Of a stretch of DNA of 64,000 bases, positions 36,301 through 48,300 are shown piece after piece; position 1 is the first letter of the stretch; every line of letters starts with the position of its first letter. The stretch lies in the NCBI RefSeq assembly GCF_964355755.1, contig NC_092677.1:10872601-10936600 (forward strand). Reading direction: 5' to 3'. The stretch comes from Antedon mediterranea (lineage: Eukaryota > Echinodermata > Crinoidea > Comatulida > Antedonidae). The position numbers were made by a program, and so were the translations under genes. A model generated the notes under the pieces. That model made no database searches. It worked only from the letters and a program-made list of their open reading frames with translations, and was not told the origin of the DNA.

Positions 36301-39300
36301 CCGCGTCAGTACGGTATCTTTATTTAAATCGATGCATAACCTATAGTTCGTCATAGTGACAAATTAAATCTAGTTTAACTAGAAAAAAATTTCTTAATGT
36401 AGTATTGTAACTTTTATTATTTTTGTTTTTTTTTGTCATTTTATTTTATTTCAGAAAAGTACATTTATAAGTATAGCAATATGCTCATTCTCCCACCACC
36501 ATTTTTTTAGTTTTTGTTTTTCAATACATCTTTTTTTTTCTATAGTCCGATAAAGGTTGTGGTTCAACTGATGGATGGTTTTGGGATAAATATTACTTCA
36601 AGTGTGAGAAGGATTGCGGGTTGTTTGTGCCTTTTGACAAATTGATATTTGATTCATCAAATTATGTAAAGAATATCATTGATACTTTCAAACCTGGAAC
36701 AAAGGTCACTTGCTTCACTAATGAGACAAGAGATAAATGGATAAAAGGTGTGGTGAAGAAACTGTTCCCACATCAACAACCAATTTTTGCTGCAGTTGAA
36801 TTTGTAAGTCTGCCTTTGCTTTGAGAATTCAAATCTCTTAAGCAATCTCTCAAATAGTTTTCTTAGATTTTTTTAGATGGAGATGGATAATTAGGGATAA
36901 AAGAATTACAGTAGTTTAGATTAAAAAACACTGTATCTTTGCCATTTAATTTTTTAATTACACATCACATGCCATGACATCTGATTGGTTTAGAAAGAAA
37001 GGCTTTTTTTTTTTAAATTTGATTGCTTTGTACTTTTTTTAAGGATGGTTATGTAAAAGAACTCAATTATACTGGACAGTTCGGCAGTCAGTTATTTTTC
37101 GAACCTATGGAGAACGTAGCACTTCTGGAAGTTAGTTATATGAAACCATCTTCTCTTTTTGAAGGTATGAATTTATAAAGTTACTATTGTTTCATGGTCC
37201 ACTGACTTAATCTATAGTTCCAGTGTTACAATGAGGTGGGAAAGTATTAGTTCATATGGGGTACAGCATATTACCAACATTGTAAAAATCATCATTATTG
37301 TGTGTGGGGATGTGTGCAACATACATATTTATTGTCACAATAAGCACATTAAATCAAGAATAGAAAAAATTGACGACTGAAGGACAAAATGAGATAATAA
37401 AGTCTTGATTTATTTTGCTTATTCGCCCCTTTGAAAGTTAGTCTCTAACTTATGGCTGAAACTTCTTATGGTGATTGTTTCAGTGTTCCTGCAGGTTTTA
37501 CTTAAATTGGTTTACTGAATACTAGAATAAAGGCAAATCAAGGTAAAATTCTGTAAAAAATGTAAACCATTGTTCAGCAATATAGTTTGTTTTTGGTATA
37601 AGCATATAATTAATATTGGAATGGAGTTGTGACTTGGTGGTTATAATGCTTGGCTACCAATCCTGGGTTCAAGTCCTGTCATATGTCAGGATTTTTCTAA
37701 TGACAAACTCCACTCCCAAAAACTTGTAATAAGACTTTGTTTATGTAGAGCATCTTATGTATATGTTAGTCTTGTAAATGGGATTACAACCTTAAAAAAG
37801 GATAGTGAATGAATTTAATTATTAATAATAAATTGTTAATTATTAATTGTACTTTCATCATATCCAGAACTTATTACACATGTGTATACAGCATTATATA
37901 ATAATAATTAATACACATATTAAAGGGACACAGGATCAATGTAGACACCCTTTATTTGGACCTAATGGTGACCTCAGTCTTACTGTATATCTATATATAA
38001 ATTTACGTAAGGGCAAAATTCGGTAAATCGCACGTTATTTCTAGAATGTTTCCTCGATGGTATATAAAGTTGGTTTGAATCTCGGTACTGATTTTAACCA
38101 CCTGATGTAACCCTGTTTACGAATTAAATTGAGTTAGATAATTAGTTATTGACAATTAAAACGAATTTAGGTTTAACAATTTGCCCCAAATAGGGGTGTT
38201 TTCTGATCGTGGTATAAACTGTCTAATGGATGTCCTCTTGAAAAATACCTGCACACAATAATACGAGGATGCTTCGCATTTTCCTATCTCCTCCTACGAT
38301 AATTTTTTTTTTAATAGCTGAAAACCGGTTGAACAGCTCGAGTACAGTATACAGTATATGTTGAAGACAGGCTGATTTTCTTTAAAAAAAATACTGATTT
38401 GATAGATTTAATATATGTTTATACAAATGTATTGACTTGCGATGAATGGAACATTCCAATCTCTCAGACTTCCAGTTTGTACAGGGCTGCAAATTAAGGG
38501 GTATTTGGTCGCATTTGCGACCTACTTTTTCTGTTTGCGACTAAAGAAACAGAATAGGTCGCGCATAGCGCGACAAGATCGTCTGCTTGTGCGAGTTGTT
38601 TCAAATTGAAGTCGGGTGTGTTTTCCCTATTTCAAACACTGTGTAATTTAATCTCTCTACTATACTACGGAAGGCTCAGGAGTTGCAACTAGTCACCGCC
38701 GCCGCAAAGGAGTCAGGTTCATTCAAGCGTACAAAGCCCCAAACATTTTACACTCGTTGTGATTGGAAGTTCGTCCATTTATTGCATGCTGCCTTACCCA
38801 ATCACACAAAAGAACACCAAACACACAGCACAGTGTGACGCGCGGACGACACAAACCTCGTGGAAAATCACCTCCGTTTTAAAGAAGGAATATAAAATCA
38901 ATTGTACCGCCGTACACAGAAGTTAGCCAGGGCGGGCGGCGGCGGTAGATACAAAGGATTGTCGCCGCGCAGTCATCAGCATTTTTTAGGCAGTATGTAA
39001 TTAATGATATATATAATAATATCTATTCATTATATAGATTAAACAGCAGTATTGTTTATCAGTAGATTTAATACTTTATTCCAGATTCTGATTATCGAAA
39101 ATTATATATCAGAGAAAATACCGCAACTTTTCCTACGAAGTAGCTTCGTAGATAAAACAGGCTACGTTGTTGGCTTTGTAGGTTACATTGTTTGGCTTCG
39201 TTAGTAACCTAAATAAACAACCTCACGATGTTCTTAGTAAGTAACAAGAAGGTGTGAAAATTATTATTTAATGTGTTATTTTTGACTGGCGGAGGAGGAC

Positions 39301-42300
39301 CAATTGTACATAATGTACTAAGAAATATATAATATAATAGTTTTTATTCGTAAATGTTTCATTCGTGTGTGTTTTTTTACTCTCAACGGCGAATATAAAT
39401 TTCCCACAATGTAAACGTAGAGACACGATCCAACACAATGAACTATGCCAACTAATAAAAATAATATAGCAAACGTCCAGTCGATCCAGAAAGATGCAAA
39501 CAAAAAAATCGTAAACAATTCATTCTAAATATAGTATCAGAACGTTCAATCGGTCGCTCAAAAAGCCTGCCGACAGAAGACCGTAATTAATACAGACCGA
39601 GTTTTTTGGTCACATGTCATGAAACGCGATACTCTGTTTTACCACCGCAAACCTCTCGCATGTTTTTTTTTACTCGGTACGAGGGGGGGATTGCTACAAA
39701 ACAGTGTACCTGAATTTTGCGTCACATGAAACGTAATACAGCTCTAAACTGTTCCCACGGTTCGCACGTTTTTCCCCTCCAAATTCTGGTCGGGTCTTTT
39801 GTTGTAATAATAATTTACCATGGATGTAATTTACAAAGGCCTATGTTAAATCTTAACATGGAATATATATTTATTTTGCATATATTTTGTTGGTGTCCTA
39901 GCCAAGGTGTTGTTGTTTTTATAATTCGCTAAACCAAGGTAGGATTGAATCATGTAGGCCGCCGAAACTCTCTCTGCGTGAGCTGATGGCCTCGGGCCCG
40001 ATTTCGTCTCGTCGGCGGATGTCCTGCCAAATTAGGACAACCGATGTGTAGGGCGGCTACAATTAAAAATTAACGTCTAGGATTTTAATTAGCCAACAAT
40101 ACATGTTTGTTTCCATTGTTTATGCTCCTAACTAAAGGCGATGACATTGGTGTTTACAAATTACTAACCCTACGAACCACCCTACGATCGACGTGTAGAT
40201 ATTATCATAAAATCGTAGGCATGGCAACGAACAATACTTTGGAAATTATAGGATATGTTTAGCGAACAATGACCTACGATCTATTTACGCGTAGGCTACG
40301 AAAGGTTACGCGTATATACAAAGCAGTAATTTGTTTCGGTACCGTAAAAATAATAGATCTTGCGTGAATAGGCCTATAAGTGGCGCATCAGGACCAGTGC
40401 CTAAATGTGCATAACCCAAATTAATTGAATTCTTCAGTGCTGAATTTTTATGTGCTCAGAAATCGATTGAAACAACCTATAATTACTCAAAAATCCCCCC
40501 CCCCCCCAAGCGGGGCCATTGGCGGCCCTCTGACCCCCAGCTTAAGGTTGTACTGTATTTCATTTGTGTACACCCCCACCCCCCCCCCCCCACTAAACTA
40601 AAAACGGATCTGCGCGGATGGGGTTTGAGGGAAGGGGGTTAGTTGTCGATGAAAAGGTGCTACTAAAATAATTGGTGGTGCTACCAAAAATTATTATGAG
40701 CCATCATACAAATTTGATAGTGCTACCAAGTAAAAAAGTTAATTTGCAGCCCTGTTGTAGGTAAATTTATGAGCCCTTGGTTTAACACAAGTAGGTATTT
40801 TTGGTCGCCATATGAAACGAAATTTTTTTACTGTGAATGTGGTTACTGTTAGATATATAAACACATATACAAAGAACATTTATTACTGTGACTGTGGGTA
40901 GGCTCTACTGCTGGATATATAAACACATAGGCCTATAAATATACATATACACATAAACACTTTATTACTGACAGTTGCTTCTCAACGTTTGTATTAATTA
41001 ATAATTATAAAAAATATAAACGTCGCAGTGGTGTATTGTTACATGTACTTTACTATTCCAATCGACTATGACAGGGATAGTTTTAACTCTAATGTTATAC
41101 AAAATACATATTGGGTTTGTTTAAATGAGTTAAAATAAAAAATTTGGACTCATTTTTAAAAATGTTGTTACAACCGCTAATGTAGAAAACGCCAGCTAAT
41201 GTCAATGTAGAACAGTCCACCGCTTACTGTATGTAGTAAAACCTCCAGCTTATGTAGAAACACCAACAGCTTATGTAGTAAATAAAAATCAACACCAGCT
41301 AATGTAGAAACAGTCAACAGCTCAATGATGAGAAGCGGTCCCTTAACAGAGACAGTGGTCATTCAATAGAGGTGGTCACTTACCAGATGTCATTGTGATG
41401 GGAGATGGTCGATTATGAGAAGCAGTCCCTTAATAGAGATGATTGTCCTTTAAAAGAGGTCGTCACTTACGAGAGGTGGGGTCGTTAAGAGAGGTGGTCC
41501 TTTAAAAGAGTCGTCACTGACGATTATGAGCGGTCCTTTAATAGAGAGAAAGAGGTCGTTGTCCCTTAAATGAGGTGGTCACTTACAAAAGGTGTGGTCC
41601 TTAAGAGAGGGGGTCGCTTAGGAGAGGTGGTCGCTTACGAGAGGTGGTCCCTTAACAGAAATGGTTGCTTACCATGTGTGGTCGTTTTAGAAAGTTGGTT
41701 GCTTATGAGAAGTGGAAAGACTGATAGCTAAGTAAAGATCGATGCATTTGCACATGAATGAGACATTTTTGTAAAATATATAACATTTTCTACATTAGCT
41801 GGCGATAGTAACTACATAAGCTGGGAGGCAATTTTCGTTACTACATAAGCTGTTGACTGTTTCTACTTTAGCTGGTGTTGATTTTTATTTACCACATAAG
41901 CTGTTGGTGTTTCTACATAAGCAGGAGGTTTTACTACATAAGCGGTGGGTTGTTCTACATTAACGGCTGTTTCGACATTAGCTGGCGTTTTCTACATTAA
42001 CGGTTGTAACAGATGTATTGTCCCCAAAAAACATGAAAAATGAAGATCAATTAAATCAGACTTTGAATATGTTATTTTGTAGTTTTAATAAAGTTAATCA
42101 CTTCCATAGAAACAAATACGAAAACAAATTATATTATATACAGTATATATACACTTATAAAATGACCAAACAAATGGTTAAATTCAACCAAAAAGCCATT
42201 GGCTGGCAGCCAATTTGACCATGTTTTGCTTTAAATTACATTTTTTCAGGTAAATATATAATTTTTAATTTGAAATCGCCAGTTTTTTTACGCTGAAATT

Positions 42301-45300
42301 ACTGTGTATTCGAGAACCATCTGTGGACATGACCTAGGTGGTACGCGAGCAAAGTGAGCGTACCATCTACTTGAAATAATTCATTATAAGGCTTCAACCC
42401 TTTATAAGCATAACACAGACATTAAGTATCCCGGACAATTGAAAAGAAAGACATGAAACAACTTAAAGAACTAGCCAATGAAAGATCAGACTGGAAGAAA
42501 CTGGTAAAAGAGATTTACGGAGCAGCCCAAGCGGAAATGTCAGCAGACTTTTCAGCGGAAAGGCAGTAATCAATCAAGGCTTCAACAGTAGTTATGATTA
42601 AAAGGCAAAGAGGGAATAGTTTCTCAATCATATTAATGCTTAAATCTAAAGTGCCTTATTTATATCTTTACACTATCTTTTTTAGGTGGTAAATCTAGCA
42701 AATCTTCTATAATCAACAATGTAGTTTCCTTTTTCACACCGGATAAATCAATGAACAGCAGGACTAACACATATGAAGAAGAAGTCATAAAGTCAAAAGC
42801 GGGTATTTTCTCCCTGTGATTCAAACAATAAATTGTTAAATTTACACATTATATCCTGTTTGCAGCAGCAATTAGTAGCAGCAGTAACAATTAGAATTTA
42901 TAGCAGCAATTAGTATTAGTAGCAGCAGCAATTAGTATTAGTACCAATTAGTATTAGTAGCAATTAGTATTAGTAGCAGTAGCAACAGTTAGTAGCAGCA
43001 GCAATTAGTATTTATAGCAGCAATTAGTATTAGCAGCAGCAATCAGTAGTAGTAATAGTTGCAGCAGCAACAGTTAGTTACTGCAGCAATTAGTATTAGT
43101 AGCAGCAATCAGTAGTAGCAGCAGCAACAACAGCAATTAATATTAGTAGCAGTAGCAACAGTTATTAACAGCAGAAATTAGTATTAGTAGCAGCAGCAAC
43201 AGTTAGTTGTAGCAGCAATTATTATTAATAGGAGCAGTAGCAATTAGTATTAGTAACAGCAGCAGCAATTAGTGGCAACAGCCATGTACTAGGGACAGCA
43301 GCAATTAGTAGCAACAGGGAAGTAGTAGTAGTAGTAGTAGTAGTAGCCAATTAGTATTAGTAGCAGCAGCAACAATTTATAGCAGCAGCAATTAGTAGCA
43401 ACAGCCAAGTACTAGGGACAGCAGCAATTAGTAGCAGCAGCAATTAGTAGCAACAGCCAATTAGTAGTAGTAGTAGTAGCCAATTAGTATTAGCAGCAGC
43501 AACAATTCATAGCAGAAACAATTAGTAGCAAAAGCAGCATTTAGTGCTCAGTAAAAATTAGTAGTAGAAGTATTCGTAGTAATTAGCACACGACGCACGG
43601 CAGTAGTTATCTAGGATACTGTAATTGCTTTTTAAAACATGACACTGATTCTTATTAACTGACATTTTTATCATCTAGTTGCAAATAATTCATCACCATA
43701 TTCTTCATGGGAGAAAGATTACTCAAAGGGTAGCAAAAAAAAGAAAACACGAAATGAGGAAGAAAGAGGTATTCAACATTTTTAATTGTAAAGTATAGAT
43801 AAGCCCATTCAAACTAGTAGCAATTTGAAATTGGCAGATTTTTTTATGTTTATGTTTTTTTATTAGTCACATGGGTAGAAGAAGACCTGATGTTGAGGAT
43901 TTCAAATACTATGTCACTAAGATGGTTAGAGTTTGGAAAAAAGCTTAAAATAGCCCAAAAGGAGCTTGATAAATTAGGTAGAAAGACTTATTCTTCTAAG
44001 GAGAAATCACGCCATATGCTTCAGGATTGGCAAGAAAATAATGATGAGACAGACAAGCTAGGAGTACTTGCACGAGTTTGTAAGGAGCTTGGTGAAGAAA
44101 ATTTGTGTAATAAAATACTCCAAGGTAGATATTTTTTGTATTGTTATATTTTAATGTGTTTACAATTTTATACTTGTGGATGGAAGTTAGATTTTAAATT
44201 AGCGTTGTGTCTTACCATCAAGAAATGAAATTGTACTTGAGAGTTTTGAGTTTGAATGTTACTGAGACCAAGTCTTCAATAGGGTTTGAAAGCTGAAATG
44301 CTAAATGCCTATTTTAGTCATGTAGTAGAGACTACTCCAATTTTTATCCATAAGCAAAATAGAAACATACAAATCAATGAAAATGATAATGTAATGGGGA
44401 AAAATTACTTTTGATATTTTTATTTATTTTTATTTTATTCAATCGAAACAAAGCTAGAACTGTTTACAGCACCTTGATTGATCCTAACATTGATCAAGGG
44501 CTTCTCTCATAAAAATGATAATGTAATGGGGAAAAATTACTTAACTTAAATATTTCTATTGATATTTTTATTTATATTTATTTTTATTTTATTCAATCGA
44601 AACAAAGCCAGGACTGTTTACAGCACCTTGATTGATCCTAACATTGATCAAGGGCTTCTCTCGTCCAGTGCCCACCTTGACCAGAGGAAAGGCATGGGCC
44701 AATACATCTGAGGCAGATAATAGATGCAGGTGCTGCCATAAGAGTCAGCAATGCTGATTTCAAATGCTTGTGGGCATGTGCAGTTTTTGTATTTGCTCTT
44801 TTCATCTTTTATAATTTGTTTTTATTCTACAATTATCAAAGGTTTGGATGATGATATTTTAAGATTTGTAGCACAAGAGGCTAAATACAGCTGGGAGAGT
44901 CTTGCTGAACAATTAAATGTGTCTAACATTGAACAGATTAGAAAAAGAAAAAGTGGTGATCAGGAAGCAATGTGCTTAGAGGTACTGATGATTTGGAGAA
45001 CAAACCAATCACATGCATCAGATAAAGTTACATTTCTTGCATCTTCTCTTGATCAAATTAAATTAGAATCTGTGTCAACATTTTTAATTCAAGGTAAAAT
45101 ATTTATTAATTATCACATCTTCTTATACATAGATGGTCCAGGGTTGGCATTTATCAATTTTTGCTTATATTTTTGCTTAAGCTGAAATAGTTTAGAAGTA
45201 CTTAAGCAAATAACTTATAAATTCTTTTATTACTACAGTACTTATTTATAACTTATTTATCAAACCGCCTCAGCAGAAAATTTGTCTTAGGTAAATTTTT

Positions 45301-48300
45301 TCTTAAGACAAAAAAATCTTTGATTATGCGTGCGCATTATCTTTTTTGTCTTAGTGAAGATGGCGCTATTACATTTTATCTCTGCATTTTCACAACAGAG
45401 GGCACATTCTGATTATAATGCTTTTATTACTTAAAATAGAGAAAGAGCACAAAAGTCAGAAATACATACCAAAATCAGTTGCTGTAAACTCAAACCAATA
45501 CATCTTATAAAGTAGCTTCTGGATATTAGTCACACCGCAATATTAGTTTTACTCATCTAATTCCTAGGCCATCTAACTGAAAATCGATATCATTATTAGC
45601 ATCCATGATACCATGAATACTGCAATAGAATAGCCTTTCTAGATGTTATCCTGTAGTGACAGCAACAACTTCTCTATAAACATGATTCCTTTATATTGTT
45701 TGAATTAAATGAAGGAAGTTAACATTTCACTCGCACATTACAGTTATAGCCGTAACCTAAAATAGGGTTTTTCTTTAATGAGATTTAATCTCTCTGTTTA
45801 AAAAGTATATATGGCATATTTGAAGGCAGCAGAAATATATTACTCAGTTTTATTTTTTAGGACTTGACAGTAACTTTCTAGTACAACTTTCAGTTGAACT
45901 TTCAAAATCATGGCAGGATATTGCTAGACAGTTAAAAATGACAGAAAGGGAAATCATAGAAATTAAGAAATCATCTTCTGATGAGTCCAAACAGGCTCAC
46001 CATGCATTCATGACCTGGAAAAAACAACAACCTTCAGAGACTGATCAACTTGGTACACTAGCAAAGGCTCTGAAAACTTGTGGTCATGAGGAAATGGCCA
46101 AACACTTGATTGGTGGTATGTATACATTTTGTATATTCATTATTCATTTCATTATTTTTATCTTTTTCAATATTTACATTTAACTATAAAAAAAATGAAT
46201 TGGGGAAACCAGGGTCAACCTAAGCGAACTAAATCAATGTGGCAGAGCCGATCTGAACCAATCCCAATTCAGTTTACACAATAAAACAAAACAATTAGAA
46301 GGGTAAAAATAAAATGGTACAATGAATCAAAACTTTAGTTTAGTAACGCAACTTTAGAAATTTCACACCAACTCAGCCCCACCATAGTTCATGAGTTCTT
46401 ATTCAGGTATATTTATTCATAAAATAGAAATCAATAGTACAACGGCAGCCAAAAGGCTGAAAAGTAGTATTTTACAATATTTGATAAAAAAAATATATAA
46501 ATATGTATAAATAGTAAAACTTAAAATTTGTCCACCGGTAAGTTAAATAGTGCCAGCCTATTCAATATTCATTGAAACATCATCATTAATGCGTCAGGCT
46601 AAGAAAGGGACTGGTGAAGATCTAAATCTCTCTGTACGATCAAACGGGATTTTGAGTCGAGGCTTACACGCAGACCTTAGGGTTGTAGTAGATCTTTAGA
46701 AGGTGTCTTGGCTTTCTTAAGTATAATCAAAGTGTACAAACGTCGACATGCTTTAGCAACGATATCATTCAGGCGATTTATAAAATATGACATATCTAGA
46801 TGGTCGGAAATGTCACACTCACGTTATTATAAATGTATTAACAATTGAAGATATTTTTAATATGAAAAATGAGGTACTGGCCTATATTTTGAGTATTTAT
46901 TTTTAAAGGCAACAGAAATAGGAATTTTAAATAGATGAAAAACGACACAAACAAACCCATGGACTAGGCCTAGACTCGGATGTTAACAGTTTCATTTTAA
47001 TCACATTTCCCATTTCTGAAATTCAAAAATAATACCATATCATCTTCGTTAATATTATTTATGATGATAATAATACAAAAATGAAAAAATCTGCCTTTTA
47101 TAATCTATATATAAATTTACATAAGGACAGATTCGGTAAATCGCGCTTTAATTCTGTTTACTCGATGGTATATAAAGTTAGTTCGTACTTTCGGTACTGA
47201 TTTTAACCTGATGTAACCCTGTTTAGTAATTAAATTGAGTTAGATAATTGTTATTGACAATTAAAACGATTTGCCCCAAATAGGGGTGTTTTCCTATCGT
47301 GGTATACACTGTATGGATGTCCATCTTGAAAAATACCTGCACACAATAATACGAGGATGCTTCGCCTTTACCTATCTCCTTCTACGATAATTGTTTTTAA
47401 TAGTTGAAAAACTGCTTGAACAGCTCGAGTACAGCATCATAATCTTGAAGACAGACCAATTTTCTTTAAAAAATTCTATTTTGATGGATTTAATATACGT
47501 TTATACAAATGTATTGATTTGCGATGAATGGAATATTTCAATCTCTCAGTCTCTCCCAGTGTAATTATTTGGTTTAACACAAGTAGGTAAATTTATTGGC
47601 CCTTGGTTGATAAACTTAAATCAGTTAGATATTAGTGTTGCAATACTTTGACAATAATATTGTAAATACGTATTAACCATTTTTGGTCGCCATTTGAATC
47701 GCACATAATAATCAAATAAACTTTATTACTGACAGTTGCTTCTCCACGTTTGTATTAATTAATAATTACAAAAACGTTGTAGAGGTGTAACGCTACATGT
47801 ACTTTACTATTTAAATCGACTATGACAGTGACAATTTTAACACAAGGTATTAAGTCGCAAATGCTGTACTGTATTAGTGGTATATTATTTATAGGCCTAT
47901 AAAACATGAACAAATATTTCGTTCCTGAGTGGATATAGAATATATTTAAAAATTGTGCCTCTTTGTACCCATCCTCTTCCCTATCCCTCAACCCTAATGT
48001 TGCATACAAAACACACAAAAAAAGGCTTATTTTGTGACAAGTTTCTCTTTCGGAAGTAATTCCCAGGGTGCTAATTTTAGTTGACTACATAAATCATTGT
48101 GTCTATTTATTCGTTTCTGTAAACGACAATGTATTATAGATCTGCGGTACGTACATTTGAAATCGCAATTTTTTACGCTGAAATTACTCTGTATTCGAGA
48201 ACCATCTGTGGCCACGACCTAGTTACAATAAAATTACTTTTACCTTTTTACTTCATATGTATGTTTTGTGATAGATCTGGAGGATGGGGATATTCACAAA

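Larger units (their letters stand above)
37992..42345 (+). repeat. Repeat family C copy 1, interrupted by two insertions
   Basis: Blocks 37992-38481, 40755-41110 and 42270-42340 are collinear with the uninterrupted copy at 47103-48232 (shared tracts include CTATATATAAATTTAC, GACAGTTGCTTCTC, TTTGTATTAATTAATAATTA and TTCGAGAACCATCTGTGG). The gaps are a hAT-like element and a foldback element. Confidence 0.75.
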
